NCBI RefSeq assembly: GCF_900114005.1
Contig: NZ_FORM01000003.1
Coordinates: forward strand, 186,001-250,000
Origin: Olleya namhaensis
Lineage (GTDB): Bacteria > Bacteroidota > Bacteroidia > Flavobacteriales > Flavobacteriaceae
Length of the DNA: 64,000 nt
Reading direction: 5' to 3'
Every line of letters begins with the position of its first letter. The first letter of the stretch is position 1. This document shows positions 52,962-61,374 of the stretch, piece after piece. The notes below the pieces were generated by a model, which made no database searches, was not told the origin of the DNA, and saw nothing but the letters and a program-made list of their open reading frames with translations. Made by a program: the position numbers and the translations under genes.

Positions 52962-53721
52962 GTTGCTGAAAACAAAGCGAAAGCATTTTAAATAATTCAG
53001 GATGTTTTTGCTTAAAAAGTTTAGGTCTTTCAAAAAAGTACTCTGATGCAACCGCAAAAAATTCAGCTTGACTGGTACCGCCATATTTTCTTATATCAGA
53101 GGCATCATTATTAATACGCTCCATTTCTTTGTGCATTAGCTCTAACCATGGGCCAATATATTCTTTTCCTAAAAAAAATTCAGGCATACCATCCGTTTCG
53201 CCATCCATTTTGTCCAATAAATGTACAAACTCGTGCACTGGCGTATTATGCTTATCAGTTTTATTACTAAATGCTAAACGTATGGCCTTTTTTGATAAAA
53301 TCATTTGTTTTTCAAATCTCCCCGTTCCAACCATTCCTAATATTTTTTTGTTTTCATCTTTATCAGAAAATTGTAAATCAGCATTAAACGTATCAGGATA
53401 AACAATAATACCTGATAAGTTATTATAACTCCAATTTGAAAAACCAAATACAGGAATAATAGCACTTGAAGCAATTAGTATTTTATCTAAGTCTTCGATT
53501 GTTGTATTAACACCATCAATATTTATTTCGCCTAAAAATAACAACATACGCTTCCTAAAAATGACTTGATCCGCTGCAGAAAGGTTTTTATAAAACAAAA
53601 CGTTTTTTACCAAAAGATCATGCCAATGCTTTGGGAACATTTCAATCTTCTTTGGGCGCATGACATAAAACGCGTAAATAACAAGTATAACTAGTGCTAT
53701 AAAAATAATAGTGTAAATCAT
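52945..53721 (-). CDS. M90 family zinc peptidase (MtfA-like)
   Basis: A 258-residue protein with an N-terminal membrane helix (about 3-22) and the zinc motif H163-E164-F-V-H167 (TPVHEFVHLLDKMDGETDG), followed by the downstream FFAVASEYFFERP glutamate. This is the MtfA (M90) pattern. MtfA proteins bind the repressor Mlc and have aminopeptidase activity; the target in this organism is unknown. The membrane anchor is a difference from E. coli MtfA, which is soluble. Confidence 0.9.
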   Translation of the reverse strand: MIYTIIFIALVILVIYAFYVMRPKKIEMFPKHWHDLLVKNVLFYKNLSAADQVIFRKRMLLFLGEINIDGVNTTIEDLDKILIASSAIIPVFGFSNWSYNNLSGIIVYPDTFNADLQFSDKDENKKILGMVGTGRFEKQMILSKKAIRLAFSNKTDKHNTPVHEFVHLLDKMDGETDGMPEFFLGKEYIGPWLELMHKEMERINNDASDIRKYGGTSQAEFFAVASEYFFERPKLFKQKHPELFKMLSLCFQQPKQGS

Positions 53722-53824
53722 ATTAATCTATTGGTTATGCAAAATATTCTAATTCTTACAGAGAAAAAAATATATGTATGGTAAAAAAGCTCATAATAAG
53801 TATCTTCGCCTAAAAACTAGACCA

Positions 53825-54484
53825 ATGCTAAAAGCTGTTTTATTTGATATGGATGGTGTAATTGTTGACACAGAACCGTTACACAAAAAAGCCTATTTTT
53901 TAATGTTTGACCACTTTAACATAAATGTTTCCAGTGCGTTGTATGAATCTACCACAGGGCAATCTACTATCAATGTTTGTAAAAGACTATGCGAGGTTTT
54001 TGGTTTAGACAATAACCCAGAAGAGTTGGTCCAATGTAAACGTAAGATTTTTACAGGATTGTTCCATAGCGACCCTAGTTTAAAGTTAATAGATGGTGTG
54101 CTTGATATTATCCAAGATTACCATAAAAATGGTTTAACGCTTGTCCTAGCCTCTTCTGCATCCATGCAAACTATAAACAATGTCTTTACCCGTTTTGATT
54201 TAGATCAATATTTTGTAGCTAAAATTAGTGGTGCAGATTTAAAAGCATCAAAACCACATCCTGAAATTTTTGAAAAAGCAGCAGGATTAGCAGGACATCC
54301 ACAAGCCCATTGCATAGTTATTGAAGACTCGACTAACGGTATTAAAGCAGCTAAATCTGCTGGTAGTTATTGTATTGGTTTTGATAGTTTCCATTCTAAA
54401 AACCAAGATTACACTTTAGCCGATCATGTGGTTAATACGTTTAATGATATTCCTTTCAAAACAATTACCGCCTTATTATCTTAA
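53825..54484 (+). CDS. HAD-IA hydrolase, beta-phosphoglucomutase-like
   Basis: A 219-residue HAD family phosphatase or mutase. The nucleophile and acid/base aspartates lie in LFDMDGVIVDTEPLH (motif 1), motif 2 in LVLASSAS, lysine in KASKPHPEIF and motif 4 in VIEDSTNGIKAAKSAG. The motif sits directly after MLKAV, so ATG 53825 is used instead of an upstream ATG at 53774. Substrate is probably a sugar phosphate. Confidence 0.9.
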   Translation: MLKAVLFDMDGVIVDTEPLHKKAYFLMFDHFNINVSSALYESTTGQSTINVCKRLCEVFGLDNNPEELVQCKRKIFTGLFHSDPSLKLIDGVLDIIQDYHKNGLTLVLASSASMQTINNVFTRFDLDQYFVAKISGADLKASKPHPEIFEKAAGLAGHPQAHCIVIEDSTNGIKAAKSAGSYCIGFDSFHSKNQDYTLADHVVNTFNDIPFKTITALLS

Positions 54485-54494
54485 ATTTTAACTT

Positions 54495-54538
54495 ATGATA
54501 TTAGTCATATTTTAACTTCTAATAAGACACTAACTTTG
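54495..54538 (+). promoter_or_regulatory. FNR-like class II promoter of hemN
   Basis: ATGAT-ATTA-GTCAT (54495-54508), flanked by T and A so that the palindrome is TATGA...TCATA, is centred 29.5 nt from the first base of TAACTTTG (54531-54538). Predicted start near 54543, 15 nt before the ATG. Confidence 0.7.
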
Positions 54539-54557
54539 ACGTATAAACAAAAAAGTT

Positions 54558-55922
54558 ATGTGTTTTTCATTAGTAAATAAATATAATGTTGCCGGACCTA
54601 GATATACTAGTTACCCGACTGTACCGTATTGGAATGTTGATAAATTTTCTTTAAAACAATGGAAAGAAAATCTAAAAAAAGCATTTGAAGAAAGTAATAC
54701 TACAGAAGGTATCAGTCTTTATATTCACTTACCTTTTTGCGAAAGTTTATGCACTTTTTGTGGGTGCAACAAACGCATTACAAAACGCCACGAAGTTGAA
54801 TCGCCTTACATAAGTGCGGTTTTAAAAGAATGGGATTTATACTGTAATTTATTAGGCGAAAAACCTAATATAAAAGAGTTACACTTAGGCGGTGGAACAC
54901 CTACTTTTTTTGATTCTAAAAATCTAAAAATATTAATTGATGGCATTACACGCAAAGCAAAATTAGCGGATAATTACGAATTTAGTTTTGAAGGTCACCC
55001 AAACAATACGACAGAAACGCATTTACAGACCTTATTTGACTTGGGATTTAAGCGTGTTAGTTTTGGAGTACAAGACTACAACCCTATTGTACAAAAAGCT
55101 ATACACAGAATACAACCTTTTGAAAACGTCAAAAAAGTAACAGAACAAGCAAGAGCTATTGGTTACACATCTGTTAGTCATGATATTATTTTTGGACTAC
55201 CTTTTCAAACCGAAGCACATGTTGCTGAGACTATAAATAAAACAAAAGAATTACTACCAGATCGCATTGCCTTTTACAGCTATGCACATGTCCCATGGAT
55301 AAAAGGAAATGGACAACGTGGTTATAAAGACAGTGACTTACCAACACCAAGCATTAAACAAAATCAATACCAATTGGGTAAAAAATTACTAGCAGATGCT
55401 GGTTATTATGATATTGGAATGGATCACTTTGCATTAAAAACGGACAGTCTTTATACTGCTAGTGTATCAGAGACTATGCACCGTAATTTTATGGGATATA
55501 CCGCTTCCAAAACAAAAGTAATGATTGGTTTAGGCGTGTCCTCAATAAGTGATAGTTGGTATGCTTTTGCTCAAAATGTCAAAGGAATAGAAGAATATTA
55601 CCATTTAATAGAATCGCAAATCATACCTGTATTTAGAGGACATATTTTAACTAACGAAGACCTTATAATTAGACAACATATTTTAAACTTAATGTGTCAT
55701 TTTAAAACGAGTTGGATCGATTCTGATTTATATTTTGAAGAAATCCCAGAGGTCTTATCCAAATTGAAAGAAATGGAAGATGATGGGTTATTAAATATAG
55801 AGTTGAACCAAATTTTTATTACCGAAAAAGGGAAACCTTTTGTTAGAAACATTTGTATGGCTTTCGATTTACTTTTACAACGTAATAAACCTGAAACACA
55901 ACTGTTTTCAATGACCATTTAA
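54558..55922 (+). CDS. hemN: Oxygen-independent coproporphyrinogen III oxidase
   Basis: A 454-residue radical SAM enzyme. The 4Fe-4S ligands are C61, C65 and C68 in IHLPFCESLCTFCGC, with LHLGGGTPTF, RVSFGVQDYNP and the C-terminal HemN domain in place. It decarboxylates coproporphyrinogen III to protoporphyrinogen IX without oxygen and so keeps heme synthesis running in low oxygen. An FNR-like site is at its promoter, as in many bacteria. Confidence 0.95.
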   Translation: MCFSLVNKYNVAGPRYTSYPTVPYWNVDKFSLKQWKENLKKAFEESNTTEGISLYIHLPFCESLCTFCGCNKRITKRHEVESPYISAVLKEWDLYCNLLGEKPNIKELHLGGGTPTFFDSKNLKILIDGITRKAKLADNYEFSFEGHPNNTTETHLQTLFDLGFKRVSFGVQDYNPIVQKAIHRIQPFENVKKVTEQARAIGYTSVSHDIIFGLPFQTEAHVAETINKTKELLPDRIAFYSYAHVPWIKGNGQRGYKDSDLPTPSIKQNQYQLGKKLLADAGYYDIGMDHFALKTDSLYTASVSETMHRNFMGYTASKTKVMIGLGVSSISDSWYAFAQNVKGIEEYYHLIESQIIPVFRGHILTNEDLIIRQHILNLMCHFKTSWIDSDLYFEEIPEVLSKLKEMEDDGLLNIELNQIFITEKGKPFVRNICMAFDLLLQRNKPETQLFSMTI

Positions 55923-56007
55923 GGGTGTTAATTAATACATAAAAACTAAAAACTGATTTAAAGATTTATTAATTTTAGTAAATCTTAATACTAATAAACC
56001 ACTAAAC

Positions 56008-56844
56008 ATGAAAAAAATAATTGTACCAGTAGACTTTTCAGATCATTCAAATTATGCTTTAGAATCAGCTGCTATATTAGCAAAAAAATATGATGCTGAA
56101 ATATTAGCATTACACATGTTAGAAATATCAGAAACGATATTAACAAAAGGAGAAGCTGATTTACAAGCCGAAACTGTATTTTTCTTAAAATTAGCGGAAC
56201 AACGATTTACAGATTTTTTACAACAAGATTTTTTAAAAGACGTAAAAGTAACCCCTATTGTTAAACATTTTAAAGTATTTACTGAAGTTAATGAGGTTGC
56301 TAAGGAGCATAATGCGGACCTAATTGTAATGGGGTCTCATGGAAGTAGCGGATTAAAAGAAATCTTTATTGGTTCTAATACAGAAAAAGTAGTACGCCAT
56401 TCTGATGTGCCAGTATTGGTTATTAAAAACAAACCAACAAACCTAAGTTTTGAGAATGTGGTATTTGCTTCTGACTTTTCAGAAAGCACAGTAACACCTT
56501 ATATAAACGCAACAAAATTATTTGATAAACTTGGTGCTAATTTACATCTTATCTATGTAAATACCCCAGGAGATAATTTTAACAGCACTTCAGAAATGGA
56601 GCAAATTGTTGTTAACTTTTTACAAAAAGCGGATGGTAATTTAGATAAATTATCAGAAGTAAAATACATCTCTGACTACACCGTAGAAAAAGGTATATTA
56701 AATCATGCTAATGTATCAGGTGCAAATGCAATAGCTGTCGCAACACACGGTCGTAAAGGTTTTACTCACTTTTTGGCAGGAAGTATCTCTGAGGATATTG
56801 CAAACCACTCATCTTTACCTGTAGTGACTTTTAAAATCAAATAA
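56008..56844 (+). CDS. Universal stress protein, tandem UspA domains
   Basis: A 278-residue protein with two UspA domains (about 1-140 and 145-278). The first starts KKIIVPVDFSDHSNYAL and holds the ATP-binding signature VMGSHGSSGLKEIFIGSNTE; the second ends with VATHGRKGFTHFLAGSISED. Such tandem proteins bind ATP and are often induced by anoxia or energy stress. An inverted repeat, AAGATTTA-N10-TAAATCTT (55961-55986), lies in the leader. A terminator follows at 56866. Confidence 0.93.
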   Translation: MKKIIVPVDFSDHSNYALESAAILAKKYDAEILALHMLEISETILTKGEADLQAETVFFLKLAEQRFTDFLQQDFLKDVKVTPIVKHFKVFTEVNEVAKEHNADLIVMGSHGSSGLKEIFIGSNTEKVVRHSDVPVLVIKNKPTNLSFENVVFASDFSESTVTPYINATKLFDKLGANLHLIYVNTPGDNFNSTSEMEQIVVNFLQKADGNLDKLSEVKYISDYTVEKGILNHANVSGANAIAVATHGRKGFTHFLAGSISEDIANHSSLPVVTFKIK

Positions 56845-56865
56845 TACAACACACTAATAAGGATT

Positions 56866-56910
56866 AAACCCCTATAAAGATGAGTTATCATTTTTATAGG
56901 GGTTTTCTTT
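56866..56910 (+). terminator. Terminator of the first universal stress protein gene
   Basis: AAACCCCTATAAA (56866-56878) pairs with TTTATAGGGGTTT (56893-56905) around a 14-nt loop and is followed by TTCTTTTT. Confidence 0.9.
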
Positions 56911-56916
56911 TTAAAA

Positions 56917-56960
56917 CTAATATATATCATTTTTATAGTTGTTTTTTAATCATAGCTTTA
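56917..56960 (+). promoter_or_regulatory. FNR-like class II promoter of the second USP operon (half site)
   Basis: CTAAT-ATAT-ATCAT (56917-56930) has one perfect ATCAT half and one degraded half. Its centre is 29.5 nt from the first base of TAGCTTTA (56953-56960). It precedes the run 56983-60048. Confidence 0.5.
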
Positions 56961-56982
56961 AGTATACAAAAACCCTAACGTT

Positions 56983-57816
56983 ATGAAACATATACTTCTA
57001 CCTTCAGATTATTCGGATAATGCGTGGAGCGCAATTGTATATGCTATAAAATATTATAGAGATGATATCTGTACTTTTTATTTACTACACGCAAAACCAC
57101 TAAATCCATCCTCTTTAGCAACCTTGTCCGATGTTTATATAAAAAGTATAAGGCAACAAAGTAATCAACAGTTACTTGAATTAAAACAACAGGTTTTAAA
57201 CGCCTACAAAAACCCTAATCATACTTTTAAAACGGTTATTAAATTTATGGAATTAAATAGTGCTGTAGATCAATTTATATTAGATACAAAAATTGATTTA
57301 ATAATTATGGGTACTAAAGGAGCGACTAATAATAAAGCCTTATTTTTTGGAAGTAACACAGTGCATTTAGTAGACCACATTAAAACATGTCCTATTTTAA
57401 TTATTCCTGATCAATACAATTATAAACCAATAGATCAAATTGTGTTTTCAACTGATTTAAACCGATTCTTTTTTGAAAAAATAATTAATACAATTTCCGA
57501 ATTTACTGCAAATAACAATGCTGTTTTAAGAGTAATAAATATCCAGACAAATAAAGCTTTAACTGAGATTCAAAAATATAATTTGGCGGTATTAAAAAGT
57601 GGTTTAAAGCGCTTTGAAACACATTACCATTCCGTTCCTAATTACGATAAAAAAGCTACAATAATCTCAACTTTTATTAACGATTTAAACATTGATTTAT
57701 TAATCATGGTTAACTACAAACATAGTCTTATAGCGCGTTATTTAAACCAACCTATTATAAAAACAATAGGGTTTAAGCCTAGCATTCCTTTTCTAATACT
57801 ACCTGATAATAAATAG
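56983..57816 (+). CDS. Universal stress protein, diverged tandem UspA domains
   Basis: A 277-residue protein. The N-terminal domain begins KHILLPSDYSDNAWSAIVYA and contains IIMGTKGATNNKALFFGSNT; the second domain is strongly diverged and lacks the usual glycine-rich ATP signature (near LLIMVNYKHSLIARYL). It is the first gene of a tight operon with the ATP-cone nuclease (6 nt gap) and the beta-CASP protein. It shares length and domain layout with the stress protein at 61403-62227. Confidence 0.9.
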   Translation: MKHILLPSDYSDNAWSAIVYAIKYYRDDICTFYLLHAKPLNPSSLATLSDVYIKSIRQQSNQQLLELKQQVLNAYKNPNHTFKTVIKFMELNSAVDQFILDTKIDLIIMGTKGATNNKALFFGSNTVHLVDHIKTCPILIIPDQYNYKPIDQIVFSTDLNRFFFEKIINTISEFTANNNAVLRVINIQTNKALTEIQKYNLAVLKSGLKRFETHYHSVPNYDKKATIISTFINDLNIDLLIMVNYKHSLIARYLNQPIIKTIGFKPSIPFLILPDNK

Positions 57817-57822
57817 TAACAC

Positions 57823-58671
57823 ATGAATAATCAAGATATTTATATAAAAAAAGCATCAGGAAAGCCTGTTAAATTTTCAATTAAAAAATTAAGAAAATCT
57901 TTAATAAATTCTGGAGCAGATAGTATGTTAACAGATAGTATTGTTAATAATGTTAAGGACCAATTATATCAAGGCATTTCTACAAAAGAAATTTACAATA
58001 AAGCGTATGCATTACTAAAATCTAAAAAAAGTCATATCGCCTCCAAATACAAATTAAAAAAAGCAATTTACGAATTAGGTCCAACAGGTTTTCCGTTTGA
58101 GCGTTATATAGCTTCTATCATAAAAGCGTCTGGTTATGATGTAAAAGTTGGACAGATAATTAATGGGAAATGTGTAAATCATGAAGTAGATATACTAGCC
58201 ACAAAAGAAAAAGCAACTATTGTTATAGAATGTAAATTTCATGGTGAAGCTGGTTTAAATTGCAACGTTAAAATCCCATTGTACATTCATTCTAGATATA
58301 AAGACATTCAATCTAAATGGAATAATCAATTAGGATTAAAAACTAAAATTACCGAAGGTTGGGTTGTTACTAATACTAGATTTACTAAGGATGCTCAAAC
58401 CTACGGAAACTGCATTGGGCTGTATTTATTAAGCTGGGATTACCCTTTACATAATGGATTAAAAGACCGTATTGATAAACTAAAATTATACCCAATAACC
58501 ACTTCTACTTTATTAACAAAAAGAGAAAAACAGTTTTTATTAAACAGAGAGGTTGTCTTATGCAAAGATTTAATAAATGATGCTTTTTATTTAGATCACT
58601 TAGGAATATCAAATATTAGAAAAAAAAGAATTTTAAACGAAATTAAACTACTGTGTAACCTAAAATCATAA
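57823..58671 (+). CDS. ATP-cone domain fused to Mrr-like PD-(D/E)XK nuclease
   Basis: A 282-residue protein. Residues 5 to about 88 form an ATP-cone (IYIKKASGKPVKFSIKKLRK, ISTKEIYNKAYALL), the nucleotide-sensing module of ribonucleotide reductases and NrdR. A restriction-endonuclease-like domain follows, with E93, D123 (HEVDIL) and E136-C-K138 (IECKFH), a complete PD-(D/E)XK set. The C-terminal 70 residues are basic and helical. It has no modification partner, so it is not a normal restriction enzyme. ATP/dATP-controlled DNA or RNA cleavage under stress is a reasonable hypothesis. It lies between stress protein and beta-CASP genes with 3-6 nt gaps. Confidence 0.88.
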   Translation: MNNQDIYIKKASGKPVKFSIKKLRKSLINSGADSMLTDSIVNNVKDQLYQGISTKEIYNKAYALLKSKKSHIASKYKLKKAIYELGPTGFPFERYIASIIKASGYDVKVGQIINGKCVNHEVDILATKEKATIVIECKFHGEAGLNCNVKIPLYIHSRYKDIQSKWNNQLGLKTKITEGWVVTNTRFTKDAQTYGNCIGLYLLSWDYPLHNGLKDRIDKLKLYPITTSTLLTKREKQFLLNREVVLCKDLINDAFYLDHLGISNIRKKRILNEIKLLCNLKS

Positions 58672-58674
58672 ATT

Positions 58675-60048
58675 ATGAAAACTAAAGTAAAAATTACATT
58701 TTTAGGAGGCGCAAAAACAGTAACAGGATCTAAATATCTTATTGAAGCTTTTAATACTTCTATATTAATTGATTGTGGTTTATTTCAAGGTCTAAAAGAT
58801 TTAAGACAACTAAATTGGAACCCTTTACCCATTGCTGTTTCAAAAATTGAAACAATATTACTAACTCATGGGCATTTAGATCATGTTGGCTATTTACCAA
58901 GGTTAATAAAACAGGGTTTTAATGGTAAAATAATTGGTACAGCGCCTACTCTAGCTATTGCCGAAATTATACTTAAAGACAGTGCTAAAATACAGGAAGA
59001 AGAAGCAAAAAAAGCAAACAAAGAAAAATATACTAAGCATCAACCAGCTTTACCTTTTTATACTGCTAAGGAAGTAGATCAAACCGTATCAAAATTTGAA
59101 GTACAAGTCGAAGACAAATGGATTGCTATAAATAATCACATCTCTTATCGATTTAAATATAATGGTCATATAATAGGGTCTACGTTTATTGAACTTGATA
59201 TAGAAGGAAAACGATTTGTGTTTTCTGGAGATATTGGTAGGGTTAATGATTATTTATTAAACGACCCAAAACGACCTGATCAAGCGGACTATTTGTTTCT
59301 AGAAAGTACTTATGGCAACAAACTACACCCTATCGAAGACATTGAAAATAAACTAACTCAAATTATTAAAGAGACCATAAACACTAGAGGCAATTTAATT
59401 ATACCAAGTTTTGCGGTAGAGCGTTTACAAATGCTAATGTTTATCTTATTTAAACTTTATCAAAAAAACAAAATACCAAACATCCCCATTTTTGTTGATA
59501 GTCCAATGGGTAATAATGTGTTAGAGATTTTTAAACGTTTTCCTAAATGGCATAAGCTATCTGAAACCGATTACAATGCTATGTGTAAGCACATAAATAT
59601 TATTAAAAGTTATGCAGATACTTGGAAAACCATTGATGATCCAAGAAGTAAAATTATAATTGCAGGTAGCGGAATGGTTACCGGTGGTCGCGTTTTAACA
59701 TACTTGCAACAATTAATAGATGATGCCTCTACAACTATTTTATTGGTCGGCTATCAAGCAGAAGGCACAAGAGGCAGACTATTAAAAGAAGGCGCTCACG
59801 AAATTAAATTTTATGGTAAATACTATCCAGTAAAAGCAGCTGTATTAACTATAGATAGTCTCTCTGCTCATGCAGATCAGAATGGGTTACTACATTGGTT
59901 AAGTGCTATTAAAAACACGCCAAAAACAGTTTATCTAATACATGGCGAACCTACTGCCCAAAATGCTTTAAGAGTTAAAATTAAAGATACCTTTAACTGG
60001 TATACTTGTATCCCAAATTTATTTGAAACTATAGAAATAGAGTTATAG
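58675..60048 (+). CDS. MBL-fold beta-CASP nuclease (CPSF73/YSH1-like RNA-specificity type)
   Basis: A 457-residue metallo-beta-lactamase with beta-CASP insertion. Motifs: LTHGHLDHVG (H65, H67, D69, H70), GDIGRV for the next aspartate, GSGMVTGGRV, SAHADQNGL and the C-terminal HGEPTAQNAL of the RNA-specificity (RMMBL) part. Relatives are RNA endo/exonucleases like CPSF73. It is translated 3 nt after the ATP-cone nuclease gene, so two nucleases and a stress protein share one operon. Confidence 0.92.
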   Translation: MKTKVKITFLGGAKTVTGSKYLIEAFNTSILIDCGLFQGLKDLRQLNWNPLPIAVSKIETILLTHGHLDHVGYLPRLIKQGFNGKIIGTAPTLAIAEIILKDSAKIQEEEAKKANKEKYTKHQPALPFYTAKEVDQTVSKFEVQVEDKWIAINNHISYRFKYNGHIIGSTFIELDIEGKRFVFSGDIGRVNDYLLNDPKRPDQADYLFLESTYGNKLHPIEDIENKLTQIIKETINTRGNLIIPSFAVERLQMLMFILFKLYQKNKIPNIPIFVDSPMGNNVLEIFKRFPKWHKLSETDYNAMCKHINIIKSYADTWKTIDDPRSKIIIAGSGMVTGGRVLTYLQQLIDDASTTILLVGYQAEGTRGRLLKEGAHEIKFYGKYYPVKAAVLTIDSLSAHADQNGLLHWLSAIKNTPKTVYLIHGEPTAQNALRVKIKDTFNWYTCIPNLFETIEIEL

Positions 60049-60060
60049 ATAATGTACAAC

Positions 60061-60104
60061 ATGATATTTATCATACTAATTAACTTGTAATAATTCTATC
60101 TTTA
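60061..60104 (+). promoter_or_regulatory. FNR-like class II promoter upstream of candidate sRNA
   Basis: The perfect palindrome ATGATATTTATCAT (60061-60074) is centred 29.5 nt from the first base of TATCTTTA (60097-60104). The predicted start is near 60109, followed by 185 nt without an ORF. Confidence 0.7.
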
Positions 60105-60108
60105 ATTT

Positions 60109-60276
60109 ATAGTAAAAACCATATAATATTTAGATTACAAAATCTAATATTTTAAAATTACCACACGCTATTAATCATTAACACGACGCCTCAAAAACAG
60201 TCTTGTTAATAGGTAATAAAAGATGATGTAATCTTTAAACAGGAAGTATGGCCTACTTTACTTCCTGTTTTTTTTT
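60109..60276 (+). ncRNA. Candidate FNR-controlled small RNA or attenuated leader
   Basis: From the predicted start near 60109 the transcript would be about 168 nt. It contains the hairpin TTAGATT-ACAA-AATCTAA (60130-60147), an unpaired C-rich stretch (ACCACACGC and CACGACGCCTC, about 60162-60192), a small AAGAT/ATCTT hairpin and a strong terminal hairpin with U-run (60237-60276). No open frame of useful size is present. The next gene begins only 18 nt beyond the U-run, so it is either read through or the RNA is an attenuator. Confidence 0.5.
60237..60276 (+). terminator. Strong intrinsic terminator just before the 146-residue ORF
   Basis: AAACAGGAAGTA (60237-60248) pairs with TACTTCCTGTTT (60259-60270) around a 10-nt loop; nine T residues end at 60276. 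The ATG of the next gene is at 60295. Confidence 0.88.
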
Positions 60277-60294
60277 AATAAACAAATCATAAAA

Positions 60295-60735
60295 ATGAAA
60301 ACACAAAACAAAAACAAAATGGTAGAATGGTATGGTGCAGACCGCATGCATGAAATGTCTAAAACCTGGTTATCTGATTTAAATTTTATTAAAGATGAAC
60401 AAGTGTTTTTAGAAGAATTAATTACAGATTATACACAACTAATTATAGATGACCACGTATTAGCTAGAGCGCAAGATGCAGCCACTGCTTTATTGAGAAC
60501 AAAGAGAGGCAGTCAAAAATTAATTACTGCTTTAGTAGCACATGAAAATGATCTTGAGCTAATGGTTGACGGTAAAAATGAATTAGATAAAGAAGAACAA
60601 TATAAAGCTGATCATCTAGCCTTTATTAAGCAAGTAAGTTCGTTTTTTTATGATTATAAAGCTGTGAAATCTGAAATTTTCAATTTGGTAAAAACCTTAA
60701 TGAAAAGAGATAAACAAGACCATTTATTAAACTAA
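60295..60735 (+). CDS. Conserved helical protein of unknown function in the stress cluster
   Basis: A 146-residue, soluble, almost entirely helical and charged protein (KTWLSDLNFIKDEQVFLEEL, then RAQDAATALLRTKR). I do not recognise a family. It has no signal peptide. A strong terminator and U-run end 18 nt before its ATG, so its expression depends on read-through or on a start within that short gap. It is followed after 3 nt by a lipoprotein gene. Confidence 0.78.
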   Translation: MKTQNKNKMVEWYGADRMHEMSKTWLSDLNFIKDEQVFLEELITDYTQLIIDDHVLARAQDAATALLRTKRGSQKLITALVAHENDLELMVDGKNELDKEEQYKADHLAFIKQVSSFFYDYKAVKSEIFNLVKTLMKRDKQDHLLN

Positions 60736-60738
60736 ACC

Positions 60739-61374
60739 ATGAAACAACTCTTACTAATATTACTTGTCTGTTCGCTTTACAGTTGCGGAAGTACACAATT
60801 AAAAGACCGTTGGATTAGTCCCGAAGCAGATAATTACACACTAGAAAAAGTGTTTATTGTTGGGTTGACTGACGATCCTGAAGCTAGAGAAAAATTCGAA
60901 AAAAAATTACAAAACCAATTAACGTCACGAGGAATTGAAGCTACAATTAGTCTTGATAAATTTGATGCAGAATTTCTTGCTAAAAAAAGAACCGACACAG
61001 AAATAAAAGCTTTAGAAAACCAGCTATTAAAAGAAGGTTATGATGCTGTTGTGTTTACCAAAGTGGTTGGAATTAAAAATAAAATCCAGTTTAAAAAAGA
61101 CTATTCCAATAGTTCTAAAAGTCATAATCGTTTTAACGATGATTATTTAATGTATCAAGACCAACATTTTAATCCAGATGCATATAATGAGTATCAAGTC
61201 TATAACGCAGAAACCGCTGTATACTGCTTATGCCCTACTAAAGACCGCACGTTAATATGGAAAGGATATATAGATATTGTGGATCCAAAAAATATTAATA
61301 AAACGGTAAATGATTACTCAAAACTTTTAATTTTAGTTTTAGAAGAAGATAAAATAATTCCACAAAAAAACTAA
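60739..61374 (+). CDS. Putative lipoprotein in the stress cluster
   Basis: A 211-residue protein with a lipoprotein signal (MKQLLLILLVCSLYSCGS, lipobox cysteine at residue 16). The mature part begins TQLKDRWISPEADNYTLEKV and has a DUF4136-like look (a Bacteroidetes lipoprotein type with alternating strands: KVFIVGLTDD, GIEATISLDKF, YDAVVFTKV). Function unknown. Cotranscribed with the 146-residue protein. The stop lies in a hairpin shared with the convergent stress protein gene. Confidence 0.8.
   Translation: MKQLLLILLVCSLYSCGSTQLKDRWISPEADNYTLEKVFIVGLTDDPEAREKFEKKLQNQLTSRGIEATISLDKFDAEFLAKKRTDTEIKALENQLLKEGYDAVVFTKVVGIKNKIQFKKDYSNSSKSHNRFNDDYLMYQDQHFNPDAYNEYQVYNAETAVYCLCPTKDRTLIWKGYIDIVDPKNINKTVNDYSKLLILVLEEDKIIPQKN

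Noticed and set aside
56881-56892. ATGAGTTATCAT as an FNR-like site
   Set aside because: The spacing between halves is 2 instead of 4 bases and the sequence is the loop of the terminator at 56866-56910.
57823-58671. Restriction-modification system
   Set aside because: The nuclease has an ATP-cone instead of a target-recognition domain and there is no methyltransferase or specificity subunit nearby.
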